Assembly (NCBI RefSeq): GCF_022179545.1
Contig: NZ_AP025518.1
Span: forward strand, 1,364,001-1,428,000
Source: Mycolicibacterium fortuitum subsp. fortuitum
GTDB lineage: Bacteria; Actinomycetota; Actinomycetes; Mycobacteriales; Mycobacteriaceae
Direction of reading: 5' to 3'
Length of the DNA stretch: 64,000 nucleotides
Shown here: positions 1 through 8,085 of the stretch, piece by piece
How positions within the stretch are numbered: position 1 is the first letter of the stretch
How the letters are laid out: each line of letters begins with the position of its first letter
Position numbers and translations under genes: made by a program
Notes under the pieces: model-generated
What the model was told of the DNA's origin: nothing
Database searches by the model: none
What the model saw: only the letters and a program-made list of their open reading frames with translations

Positions 1-849
1 CGGCCAGTTCAGCCCGCCCGGAAGTACCGATTGATTGCCGCCACAGGAGATCTCGGTGATTTCGCCGGTGAAGTTGGAGACGAACAGCCGGCCGTCGACG
101 AAGGTGCAGTTGTCCAGGCCGGGATTCAACTGGGCCAGCAGTGTCTGCTCGCCGTTGCGCGGGTCGATGCGCAGCACCTGGCCGCTGGCCACCTGAGTCG
201 AGACGAGGTAGCCGTCGGCGTCGAATTTGACCGAGTCCGGTACGCCGAGCCCGCCGGCCACCACCTGGGGCTCGGCTTGTCCTTTTTCGGCAGGATCTAA
301 ACGCCAGATCTCGTTGGCCCCCATCACCGGGAAGTAGAGCAGCCCGTCGGGGCCGACTTCCATGGCGTTGGGGGAGGGCACGTCCTCCAACAGGATGCGT
401 GGGGTGCCACCGGCGAGGTCGAGCTCCATGAGCCGGCCGCCCTCGCGGCATTCGCCCACGAACAGCCGGCCCTGATGGAACGTGATGCCATTGGCCGACG
501 GGATGTCGTCACGCAGCACGCGGGTGGTGCCGTTGGCCTCGCGCACGCTGACCCGGCCGTCCATCACCTCGGTGGCGTACAGGTTGCCTTTCGGGTCGAA
601 TGCCACGTCGTCGGGCGCGATGATGTCGCCGCCTTTGGCGCTGACGGTTTCCAGCGCTCCGGTTCCGAGGTCGAGGGCGCTGATCTGGCTGCCGGTCACC
701 TGCGCGACGTAGATGCGGCCGTCCGGTCCGGTGCGCAGGCCGTTCGCGCCGAACAGTCGGCTGGGGGCGGTGACCTGCTCCAACGCCCAGCCCCCGGCGG
801 TTGTCGGGTTTGCGGTGTATCTCGCATCAGATACCAAAGGCGCGCTCAT
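1..849 (-). CDS. SMP-30/gluconolactonase-type lactonase (3' end outside window)
   Basis: Read from the ATG at 849 down to the window edge this frame is open for 283 codons and encodes a six-bladed beta-propeller-like protein. Recurrent blade motifs are visible (GPDGRIYVAQ, DPKGNLYATE, VGPDGLLYFP, DADGYLVS), as is the SANGI segment typical of the SMP-30/gluconolactonase/LRE family. Members hydrolyse lactones with a bound divalent metal. The gene is divergent from the oxygenase operon starting at 1005, so hydrolysis of a lactone produced by the Baeyer-Villiger-type enzyme is a plausible role (inference). The C-terminus is missing only because the window starts here. Confidence 0.85.
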   Translation of the reverse strand, partial: MSAPLVSDARYTANPTTAGGWALEQVTAPSRLFGANGLRTGPDGRIYVAQVTGSQISALDLGTGALETVSAKGGDIIAPDDVAFDPKGNLYATEVMDGRVSVREANGTTRVLRDDIPSANGITFHQGRLFVGECREGGRLMELDLAGGTPRILLEDVPSPNAMEVGPDGLLYFPVMGANEIWRLDPAEKGQAEPQVVAGGLGVPDSVKFDADGYLVSTQVASGQVLRIDPRNGEQTLLAQLNPGLDNCTFVDGRLFVSNFTGEITEISCGGNQSVLPGGLNWP

Positions 850-874
850 GACCTCGGACGTTAGCAACTCGTCG

Positions 875-886
875 TAGTCCAGACAA
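875..886. promoter_or_regulatory. GntR-like operator half of a pair (TNGT-N4-ACNA)
   Basis: TAGTCCAGACAA fits TNGT-N4-ACNA and lies 26 bp upstream of the lactonase ATG. It is a weaker copy of the perfect palindrome at 971-982 in the same divergent intergenic region. FadR/FCD-type GntR regulators commonly bind TNGT-Nx-ACNA palindromes; no such regulator gene is in the window. Confidence 0.4.
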
Positions 887-970
887 TAGCGTTACATCGG
901 CGATGGCTCTGCCCTTGACGCTGCATAACTGCTGGGGAATAGTGTTCTCCAATATGAAGATCGCAATATG

Positions 971-982
971 TTGTCCGGACAA
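971..982. promoter_or_regulatory. Perfect palindrome TTGTCCGGACAA, probable catabolic operator
   Basis: TTGTCCGGACAA is a perfect 12-bp palindrome 22 bp upstream of the first ATG of the operon at 1005. With the related site at 875-886 it probably controls both divergent transcripts, with repression relieved by substrate. The GntR assignment rests only on motif shape. Confidence 0.5.
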
Positions 983-1004
983 TTAGGCCGATAAGGGTTC
1001 GCGA

Positions 1005-1850
1005 ATGGACAGTTCTCTCAGCCTGGACGGCCGCGTCGTGGTGGTGTCGGGCGCCGGCGGTGGCGGTATCGGCACCACCGTCACGCGGATGGCGGTCGAG
1101 GCCGGGGCCACGGTCGTGGCAGTGAGCCGCTCGCAGGACAACCTCGACACCCACGTCGCTCCGCTGGCCGACAAGGGGCTGAATGTGGTGACGGTGGCCG
1201 CCGACGCATCGACGGATGACGGCATCGCCACGGTGCTCGATGCGGCCCGGAGTGCGGACGGCGCGTTGTACGGACTGGTCAATGTCGCCGGCGGTGCGGC
1301 ACCGTCCACATGGATGCCCGCCACCCGGGTGTCACGGTCGGACTGGCGCGAATTGTTCACCGCGAACCTGGAAACCATGTTCTTCATGAGTCAGGCGGTG
1401 GCTGCTGAGATTCGGTCGCAGGGCAACCCCGGCTCGATCGTCTCGGTGTCCTCGATCAGCGGAATGAACACCGCGCCGTATCACGTCGCCTACGGCACCG
1501 CGAAGGCCGCGATCGTGGCGGCCACCCGAACCATGGCCGCGGAGCTTGCCGCCGAAGGCATCCGGGTCAACGCCGTCGCCCCGGGAGTGACCGAAACCGC
1601 CGCCTCGGCAACCTATGTCGACGCCGACCCCGATCGCGACCAGCGGGCGATCGCCATGGGCCGCCGTGGAACTCCCGAGGAACAGGCCGGGGCCATTCTT
1701 TTCCTGCTCTCGGATCTTTCGAGCTATATCACCGGCCAGACCATCCTGGTCGACGGCGGGCTCAACCTGCGCTGGACCCATCTCGGCGCCGACAACACCT
1801 CGCTGTTCCTCAAAGACGAATCCTTCCGCGAAGCCATCAGGAGGACCTAA
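1005..1850 (+). CDS. SDR family NAD(P)-dependent oxidoreductase
   Basis: A 281-residue classical short-chain dehydrogenase/reductase. The N-terminus has the Rossmann glycine motif (GAGGGGIG), followed by the SVSSIS catalytic-serine strand, the YGTAK (YxxxK) active site, a VNAVAPG loop and the C-terminal LVDGG strand. It should interconvert an alcohol and a ketone using NAD(P)(H). It is the first gene of the operon: its TAA shares one base with the ATG of the Rieske oxygenase. A ketone product could feed the Baeyer-Villiger-type enzyme downstream (inference). The start at 1005 follows the palindrome closely and has only a weak ribosome-binding site. Confidence 0.9.
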   Translation: MDSSLSLDGRVVVVSGAGGGGIGTTVTRMAVEAGATVVAVSRSQDNLDTHVAPLADKGLNVVTVAADASTDDGIATVLDAARSADGALYGLVNVAGGAAPSTWMPATRVSRSDWRELFTANLETMFFMSQAVAAEIRSQGNPGSIVSVSSISGMNTAPYHVAYGTAKAAIVAATRTMAAELAAEGIRVNAVAPGVTETAASATYVDADPDRDQRAIAMGRRGTPEEQAGAILFLLSDLSSYITGQTILVDGGLNLRWTHLGADNTSLFLKDESFREAIRRT

Positions 1851-3265
1851 TGGCCCACACCGAATCCGATCTCGATGCCGCGATGGAGGTCGACGCCGCA
1901 CCGGACGACTCGACCGGAGTGATCGCCGAGGACCTCTCTGCGCCGACGACCATCCCGGTCGAGGCCTATATCTCGGCGGATTACGCACGCGCTGAACGGG
2001 ATCGGCTGTGGCGCAAGGTGTGGCAGCAGGTCGGCCGGGTCGAGGAGATCCCGGAGATAGGTAGCTACCTGACCTACGACATCCTCGACGACTCCATCAT
2101 CGTCGTACGAACCGGCCCGCATGAGTTCGCGGCCCACCACAACGTCTGCATGCACCGTGGCCGCAAGCTGATCGACAACCCGGAGGGGGCCAAGAACGCC
2201 ACCGGTCGGGCCCGGAAGTCCTTCGTCTGCGGATTCCACGGCTGGACCTACGGTCTGGACGGAGCCTGCACGCACATCCGGGAACAGGACGACTGGCAGG
2301 GCAAACTCACCGCACGTAACACGCACCTTGCCCCCGTGCAGGTGGATACCTGGGGCGGATGGCTGTTCATCAACATGGACCCGCACTGCGAACCGCTGAT
2401 CGACTACCTCTATCCGGCGGCCAAGATCCTCGACCCGTTCGGGTTGCAGAACATGCGCTACAAGTGGCGCAAGTGGTTGTACTTCGACTGCAACTGGAAG
2501 GTCGCGATGGAGGCCTTCAACGAGACCTACCACGTATTCACCACGCACCCGGAGTTCAACAAGTTCGGTGAGTTCAAGGGCTGGGCTAAGGCGCAGGGCA
2601 AGCACAGCAACATCGGTTACGACGCGCCGAAGGGCATGGATGAGACCAAGTCCAAGATCCGTCTGGGGACCGGTGATCCGCGCATCTCGACCGCCGAGAT
2701 GCAGGTGTACACCATGGAAGAGACCAACGCGACCACCACGCAGACTCTGGTGAACGCCGCCAAGCGGCTCGTCGACGAACTGCCCGAGGGCACGCCGGCC
2801 GACGAGGTGCTGCAGCACTGGCTGGCTTCGGCCCGCCGCGACGACGAAGCACGAGGCGTGATCTGGCCGACCATCCCGCCGGACATCCTCGGGCAGAGCG
2901 GCACCGCCTGGCAGATCTTCCCGAACTTCCAAGTGGGGCAGGGCCTGACCAGCGCGCTGTGCTACAGCGCGCGCCCCGATCCGAGCTACAACCCGGACAA
3001 GTGCATCTTCGAGGTGGCCGTTTTCGAGCTGTACCCCAAAGGTGAAGAGCCGCAGACCGAGTGGGCCTACACCCCGAAGGACTCACCCAACTGGCTGTCG
3101 GTGCTGCCGCAGGACTTCTCGAATATGGCAGCAGTGCAACAGGGCATGAAATCGGCTGGTTTCCCCGGGACTCTGCCCAACCCCTACCGCGAACGCAGCA
3201 CCGTCAACCTGCACTACCAACTTTCCAAGTACATGGGCACCGGAGAACCCCGAGACATCCAGTGA
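1850..3265 (+). CDS. Rieske non-haem iron oxygenase, large (alpha) subunit
   Basis: A 471-residue aromatic-ring-hydroxylating-type oxygenase. The Rieske centre ligands are visible as C100-x-H102 and C127-x2-H130. The catalytic mononuclear iron site is in NETYHVFTTHPEF (His228 and His233). The two Rieske halves are separated by 24 residues, longer than the usual 15-17, because of a basic insert. No small subunit, ferredoxin or reductase gene lies nearby, so electrons must come from partners encoded elsewhere. Likely role: mono- or dihydroxylation of a cyclic substrate at the top of the pathway (inference). It is followed by a large intercistronic hairpin that begins inside the stop codon. Confidence 0.93.
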   Translation: MAHTESDLDAAMEVDAAPDDSTGVIAEDLSAPTTIPVEAYISADYARAERDRLWRKVWQQVGRVEEIPEIGSYLTYDILDDSIIVVRTGPHEFAAHHNVCMHRGRKLIDNPEGAKNATGRARKSFVCGFHGWTYGLDGACTHIREQDDWQGKLTARNTHLAPVQVDTWGGWLFINMDPHCEPLIDYLYPAAKILDPFGLQNMRYKWRKWLYFDCNWKVAMEAFNETYHVFTTHPEFNKFGEFKGWAKAQGKHSNIGYDAPKGMDETKSKIRLGTGDPRISTAEMQVYTMEETNATTTQTLVNAAKRLVDELPEGTPADEVLQHWLASARRDDEARGVIWPTIPPDILGQSGTAWQIFPNFQVGQGLTSALCYSARPDPSYNPDKCIFEVAVFELYPKGEEPQTEWAYTPKDSPNWLSVLPQDFSNMAAVQQGMKSAGFPGTLPNPYRERSTVNLHYQLSKYMGTGEPRDIQ

Positions 3266-3312
3266 TTTGGGTGCGTCCAGCGGCGGTCACCGCCGCCAAT
3301 CGCACCCAAATC
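3264..3312 (+). other. Long intercistronic inverted repeat between Rieske and LLM genes
   Basis: A 12-bp perfect outer stem (GATTTGGGTGCG at 3264-3275, CGCACCCAAATC at 3301-3312) encloses a second perfect 8-bp stem (GCGGCGGT 3280-3287, ACCGCCGC 3289-3296). There is no T-tract, so a simple intrinsic terminator is unlikely. It starts within the TGA of the Rieske gene. Roles to consider are mRNA processing or stabilisation, a REP-like dispersed repeat, or partial termination that lowers expression of downstream genes. Confidence 0.75.
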
Positions 3313-3330
3313 GCCGAGTAAGGAGACAAC

Positions 3331-4503
3331 ATGAAGGTCAATCTGGGCACGGGAGCGCAGAACTCCCACGACTGGGAGCGCGTGCTCGCCGGTGACTTCA
3401 GTACCCCGCCGGCCACGCCGGATTACAAGTGTGTGCAAGCCGCGCTGGCCCTGGGCGACCTCGCCGAGCCGCTCGGCTTCGACGGGATCTGGTTCCCCGA
3501 GCACCACGGCACGCCATATGGCATGACACCCAACCCGATTCAGGCCCTGACCTATTTCGCGGGGCGGACCGAGCGGGTCAGCCTGGGAACGTTCGTCGCG
3601 GTGGTGCCGTGGTGGAACCCGATCCGGCTGGCCACCCAGATCGCCTACCTCGACATCGTCTCCAACGGTCGCTACACCACGATCGGCCTGGGCCGTGGCG
3701 TGTCGAAGGGCGAGTTCGCCGCGGTCGGCGTCCCCCGCGAGGAGAGCCGAGACCGTTTCAACGAGACGCTGGACATCCTCAAGCTCGCCTTCTCCGGCGA
3801 ACGCTTCTCCTATGACGGCAAGATCTTCAGCTTCCCGGAGATGTCGCTGCGCCCCGAGCCGATCAGCACCGACCTGTTCGACCGCATCTACAGCTCGTCC
3901 TCGACGGCCGAGTCGCTGGAGATCCTGTCGCGGCGCGGCATGGTCCCGCTGTTCGTGGGCAACAAACCGATCACCGATGCCGGTGAGGAGGTGCGCAAGG
4001 TCAACACCTTCCGGGCCGAAGAAGGTCTGGGGCCCTGTCAGCCCAAGAACGTGATGTTCATGTACTGCGTGGGTTCCGAAGACGAGGTGGCTCAAACCGA
4101 AGAATGGATCTGGACCGCCAACCGAGACGTGAACGTGCACTACGGTTTTGCCGACGCGTCGAACTTCAAGGGCGTCAAGGGCTATGAGGCCTACGCCGCC
4201 CGGGAAGCGAGCGCGACGGCGGTGCTGGCTTCGGAGGTCGGCAACCAGAAGAAGGGCGGCCCGCCTGGATACCACGCCTCCAACCTGCTGATCGGCACGC
4301 CGGAGACAGTGTTCGAAAAGCTCAAGGCCGCTCAGGAGGCCTGCTCGTTCTGCGAGGTCACCATCGTCCCGCAGTTCGGCACCATGCCGTATGAGAAGGC
4401 CATGGAGTCCACCAAGCTGTTCGCCGCCGAAGTGCTGCCCGCGGTGCACGACATGCCTGCCCCGCTGCACCCGGCGGCGCTGCCGGAGAAGGCCAACGCA
4501 TGA
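3331..4503 (+). CDS. LLM class flavin-dependent monooxygenase (luciferase-like)
   Basis: A 390-residue bacterial-luciferase-like TIM-barrel protein. Family-typical stretches include GFDGIWFPEHHG, the SLGTFVAVVPWWNPIRLATQIA strand-helix region, a LGRGVSKGEF flavin/phosphate loop and a C-terminal LIGTPETVFEKL. Such proteins use FMNH2 or F420 to oxidise organic compounds. It starts 18 bp after the intercistronic hairpin with an AAGGAGA ribosome-binding site and overlaps the next ORF by ATGA. FMN versus F420 use cannot be decided from sequence. In this cluster it is probably a second oxygenation step. Confidence 0.88.
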   Translation: MKVNLGTGAQNSHDWERVLAGDFSTPPATPDYKCVQAALALGDLAEPLGFDGIWFPEHHGTPYGMTPNPIQALTYFAGRTERVSLGTFVAVVPWWNPIRLATQIAYLDIVSNGRYTTIGLGRGVSKGEFAAVGVPREESRDRFNETLDILKLAFSGERFSYDGKIFSFPEMSLRPEPISTDLFDRIYSSSSTAESLEILSRRGMVPLFVGNKPITDAGEEVRKVNTFRAEEGLGPCQPKNVMFMYCVGSEDEVAQTEEWIWTANRDVNVHYGFADASNFKGVKGYEAYAAREASATAVLASEVGNQKKGGPPGYHASNLLIGTPETVFEKLKAAQEACSFCEVTIVPQFGTMPYEKAMESTKLFAAEVLPAVHDMPAPLHPAALPEKANA

Positions 4504-6344
4504 CCGAAGGTACCTGCGGACCCACCGATACCCCGACCGACATCGACATCGACGCGATCCGGGAGAAGTACGCCGCCGAGCGCGCCAAGAGGATCCGGCC
4601 CGAGGGCGCCGACCAGTATCTGGAGCTGGACGGTGAGTTCGCCGAGTTCTACGAGGTCGATCCGTACACCACTCCGACGGAGCGGGATCCGGTCATCGAG
4701 GACACCGATGTCGTCATCCTCGGCGGCGGCTTCGCCGGTCTACTGGCCGGGGCGTACCTGAAGAAGGCCGGTGTCGAGGGCATCCGAGTCATCGAGATGG
4801 CCGGCGACTTCGGTGGGGTGTGGTACTGGAACCGCTTTCCCGGAATCCAGTGCGACAACGACGCCTACTGCTATATCCCGCTCCTCGAAGAACTCGATTT
4901 CATGCCGAGCAAGAAGTTCGCCGACGGGGCAGAGATCTTCCAGCACTGCCGCAACATCGGCAAGCACTTCGGCCTGTACGACGGCGCCCTGTTCTCCACT
5001 CAGGTGCGTGAGTTGCGTTGGGACGACGCGATCCAGCGTTGGCAGATCCACACCAACCGCGGCGATGAGATCCGGGCCCGGTTCGTGGTCATGGCCCAAG
5101 GCTCCTACAACCGGCCCAAGCTGCCGGGAATCCCGGGCATCAAGGACTTCAAGGGGCACGTGTTCCATTCCGCACGGTGGGATTACGACTACACCGGCGG
5201 CGATGCAGATGGCGGTCTGCACAAACTGGCCGACAAGCGCGTGGCCCTCGTCGGCACCGGCGCGACGGGTATCCAGCTCGTACCGCACCTGGGCCGCGAC
5301 GCCAAAGAACTGTTCGTCTTCCAGCGCACGCCGTCATCGGTGGACGCGCGCACCAACCCACCCACCGACCCGGCCTGGGCCGCCTCCCTGCAACCCGGGT
5401 GGCAGGAAGAACGCAAACGCAACTTCCACAACTGGTCGCCGTTCGTCGGCGTGGTGTTCGGTGAACCAGACCTGGTGTGCGACTTCTGGACCGAGCTCGG
5501 ACGCAACCTCACGGCACGGATCGCGGCCAGCGAGAACCCCGCCGAGGTGACCGTCGAGCAGATCATGGCCTTCCGGGAAGAGGAAGACTTCAAGATCATG
5601 GAGCGGCTGCGTCGCCTGGTCGCCGAGATCGTCAAGGATCCCGAGACCGCCGAGGCGCTCAAGCCCTACTACCGTTTCATGTGCAAGCGGCCGACGTCCA
5701 GCGAGCACTACCTGGAAACGTTCAACCGCCCCAATGTGACGCTGGTCGACGTGTCGGCGTCCAAAGGTGTCGAGCGGCTGACCGAGAACGGAATAGTCGC
5801 CGACGGCGTCGAATACGAGGTCGACTGCGTGATTTTCGCCAGCGGTTTCGAGATCTCCACCGAGATCAGCCGACGGTTCGCGATCGAGCGCATCGAGGGC
5901 CGCGACGGATTGTCGTTGTTCGACTACTGGCAGAACGACTACAAGACTCTGCACGGCATGACCAGCCGCGGATTCCCCAATCAGTTCTTCATGGGCTTCA
6001 TCCAGGGCGGCGTATCGGCCAACACGACGGCGATGTTCGAACAGCAGGCGAAGCACATCGCCTACATCATCGCCGAGGCGCAGAACCGCGGTGCCACCAC
6101 CGTCGAACCCAGCCAGGAGGGACAGGACGCCTGGGTGTCCACGGTCCGCGAGCTGGCGATCGACAACTCCGCGTTCGAACTGTCCTGCACGCCCGGCTAC
6201 TACAACAACGAGGGCCGGGGTGGCGCGGAACGCAATGGTGCATTCCTCGGTGACTTCTACTCGCCCGGCTTCTACGCCTTCGACGAGCTGATCGCGCAAT
6301 GGCGGGACAAGGGCGACCTCGACGGATTAGAGCTCACCACATGA
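4500..6344 (+). CDS. Baeyer-Villiger-type flavin monooxygenase
   Basis: A 614-residue class B flavoprotein monooxygenase. It has two Rossmann dinucleotide motifs, GGGFAG (75-80, FAD) and GTGATG (252-257, NADPH). Between them lies the Baeyer-Villiger fingerprint FKGHVFHSARWD (217-228). The N-terminal extension of about 65 residues before the FAD domain is as in phenylacetone/cyclohexanone monooxygenase-type enzymes. It would insert oxygen next to a carbonyl, giving an ester or lactone, consistent with the divergent lactonase. It is coupled by ATGA overlaps to the genes on both sides. Confidence 0.93.
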   Translation: MTEGTCGPTDTPTDIDIDAIREKYAAERAKRIRPEGADQYLELDGEFAEFYEVDPYTTPTERDPVIEDTDVVILGGGFAGLLAGAYLKKAGVEGIRVIEMAGDFGGVWYWNRFPGIQCDNDAYCYIPLLEELDFMPSKKFADGAEIFQHCRNIGKHFGLYDGALFSTQVRELRWDDAIQRWQIHTNRGDEIRARFVVMAQGSYNRPKLPGIPGIKDFKGHVFHSARWDYDYTGGDADGGLHKLADKRVALVGTGATGIQLVPHLGRDAKELFVFQRTPSSVDARTNPPTDPAWAASLQPGWQEERKRNFHNWSPFVGVVFGEPDLVCDFWTELGRNLTARIAASENPAEVTVEQIMAFREEEDFKIMERLRRLVAEIVKDPETAEALKPYYRFMCKRPTSSEHYLETFNRPNVTLVDVSASKGVERLTENGIVADGVEYEVDCVIFASGFEISTEISRRFAIERIEGRDGLSLFDYWQNDYKTLHGMTSRGFPNQFFMGFIQGGVSANTTAMFEQQAKHIAYIIAEAQNRGATTVEPSQEGQDAWVSTVRELAIDNSAFELSCTPGYYNNEGRGGAERNGAFLGDFYSPGFYAFDELIAQWRDKGDLDGLELTT

Positions 6345-7171
6345 CGACCACCACTGCGCTCGATACCCGGGACATCAAGCCGCGCATCGGAACCGAGATC
6401 CGGGCCGACAAGACCACGTTGCTCTCCGGGGAACATGCCGGGCGGATCCGGGAGCTGCTGGAGCAGCGCGGCGTGCTGGTGTTCCCGCAGATCGGATTTA
6501 CCGATGACGAACAGATCGCGTTCACCGAGACCCTCGGGACGTTCGCCGCCGAGCACCAGGGCGAGAAGCTGTACAAGGTTTCCCTGGACACCGAGGTGAA
6601 CAAGCAGGCCGATTATCTGAAGGGCTCGTTGTACTGGCACATCGACGGCACCATGAACGAGGTGCCGATCCTGGCCTCATTGCTGCAGAGCATCGCATTG
6701 GGTAACCCCGAAGAAGGTGACACCGAGTTCTGCAACACTTACGCCGCCTACGACGACCTGCCCGACGAGGACAAGGCCGAGATCGAGGGCCTGCGGGTCA
6801 TGCACTCGGCGTGGAACACGTTGTTCTACTACGACCCTGAGCCCAGTGCCAAGACACTCAAGCGCATGATGGCGATCGGTGATCGGGAACTGCCGCTGGT
6901 GTGGACGCATCAGTCGGGCCGCAAATCGCTGGTGCTCGGTGCGACCGCGCGGCACATCGTCGACGTGGATTTCCGGCGGAGCGCCGAACTGCTGGTGCGG
7001 CTGCGGGATTGGGCCACCCAGCCCGATTTCACCTACCGGCACAAATGGACTGTCGGCGACCTGGTCATCTGGGACAACACCGGCACCATGCACCGGGCCA
7101 CACCGTATGACCCGACGTCGGGCCGGTTGCTGCAGCGCACCAAGCTCGAGGGTGAGGAGCCCTTCGCTTGA
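6341..7171 (+). CDS. TauD/TfdA family Fe(II)/2-oxoglutarate-dependent dioxygenase
   Basis: A 276-residue protein from the ATG at 6341, which overlaps the previous stop (ATGA). The 2-His-1-carboxylate iron triad is visible as H100-x-D102 in WHIDGT and H251 in TMHRA. An Arg about 15 residues later (GRLLQRT) is suited to binding 2-oxoglutarate. The family hydroxylates an activated carbon while decarboxylating 2-oxoglutarate; substrates range from taurine to herbicides and carboxylic acids, so the name does not imply a sulfonate substrate. It is coupled to the next gene by TTGA. Confidence 0.9.
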   Translation: MTTTTALDTRDIKPRIGTEIRADKTTLLSGEHAGRIRELLEQRGVLVFPQIGFTDDEQIAFTETLGTFAAEHQGEKLYKVSLDTEVNKQADYLKGSLYWHIDGTMNEVPILASLLQSIALGNPEEGDTEFCNTYAAYDDLPDEDKAEIEGLRVMHSAWNTLFYYDPEPSAKTLKRMMAIGDRELPLVWTHQSGRKSLVLGATARHIVDVDFRRSAELLVRLRDWATQPDFTYRHKWTVGDLVIWDNTGTMHRATPYDPTSGRLLQRTKLEGEEPFA

Positions 7172-8085
7172 GCACCCTCAGATTCGACGAGCGAGTCGCC
7201 GTCATCACCGGCGCCGGCCGGGGGCTGGGCCGTGAGTACGCCCTGCTGCTGGCATCGAAAGGCGCGAAGGTTGTCGTCAACGATCCAGGCGGCAGCCTCT
7301 CTGGAGACGGTGCCGACACCGCCCCTGCCCAGCAGGTGGTCGATGAAATCACCACGGCAGGTGGAGAAGCCATCGCTGTCACCGATTCGGTGGCGACCGT
7401 CGAAGGCGGACAGGCCATCATCGGCAAGGCCGTCGAGCGGTTCGGCCGCGTCGATATCCTGATCCACAACGCGGGTACGGTGCGCCGCGGGTCGCTGAAG
7501 GAACTCACCTACAACGATTTCGAAGCTGTGCTCGACGTGCACCTGCGTGGCGCGTTTCACGTGGTGCGACCGGCATTTCCGCTGATGTGCGATTCCGGAT
7601 ACGGCCGCGTGGTGCTGACATCCTCGATCGGCGGACTGTACGGCAATCATGAGGTGGCCAACTACGCTGCGGCCAAAGCCGGAATCCTCGGTCTGTGCAA
7701 TGTGGTCGCGCTGGAGGGCGCCGCCGATGGTGTGTTGTGCAATGCGATCATTCCCGGTGCGGTCACCCGGATGGCCGAAGGCCGGGATACCTCGGCCTAC
7801 CCGCCGATGGGACCGGATCTGGTTGCTCCCGTGGTGGGCTGGCTGGCCCATGAAACCTGTTCGGTCACCGGTGACTACTTCGTGGCGATCGCCGGAAGGC
7901 TGGCGCGTGCCGCTGTGGTCGAAAGCCCGGGGGTGTACCAGCCATCGTGGTCGATGGAACAAGTCGGCGAGCAGATGACCCGCATCCGTGACCTCAGCGA
8001 ACCGGTGGTGTTCCCCGTGGTGCCCGACGGTCATGCCGACCACATCCGGTACAGCTTCGGAGCCGCCGAGGGGGTGACCGCATGA
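7168..8085 (+). CDS. SDR oxidoreductase, hydroxyacyl/17-beta-HSD4-like
   Basis: A 305-residue short-chain dehydrogenase with TGAGRGLG at the cofactor site, followed by a VVVNDPGGSLSGDG segment. That segment resembles the dehydrogenase part of peroxisomal multifunctional enzyme type 2, where NDLGG follows the second strand. The catalytic Ser (LTSSIGG) and YAAAK are present. The long C-terminal tail is typical of this subgroup. The likely reaction is dehydrogenation of a hydroxyacyl-CoA in beta-oxidation (inference). The start is TTG, overlapping the TauD stop by four bases; no other in-frame start fits so well. Confidence 0.85.
   Translation: MSTLRFDERVAVITGAGRGLGREYALLLASKGAKVVVNDPGGSLSGDGADTAPAQQVVDEITTAGGEAIAVTDSVATVEGGQAIIGKAVERFGRVDILIHNAGTVRRGSLKELTYNDFEAVLDVHLRGAFHVVRPAFPLMCDSGYGRVVLTSSIGGLYGNHEVANYAAAKAGILGLCNVVALEGAADGVLCNAIIPGAVTRMAEGRDTSAYPPMGPDLVAPVVGWLAHETCSVTGDYFVAIAGRLARAAVVESPGVYQPSWSMEQVGEQMTRIRDLSEPVVFPVVPDGHADHIRYSFGAAEGVTA

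Noticed and set aside
6341..7171. Naming the TauD-type enzyme a taurine dioxygenase
   Set aside because: Only the family-wide iron and 2-oxoglutarate residues are visible; no sulfonate uptake genes are nearby.
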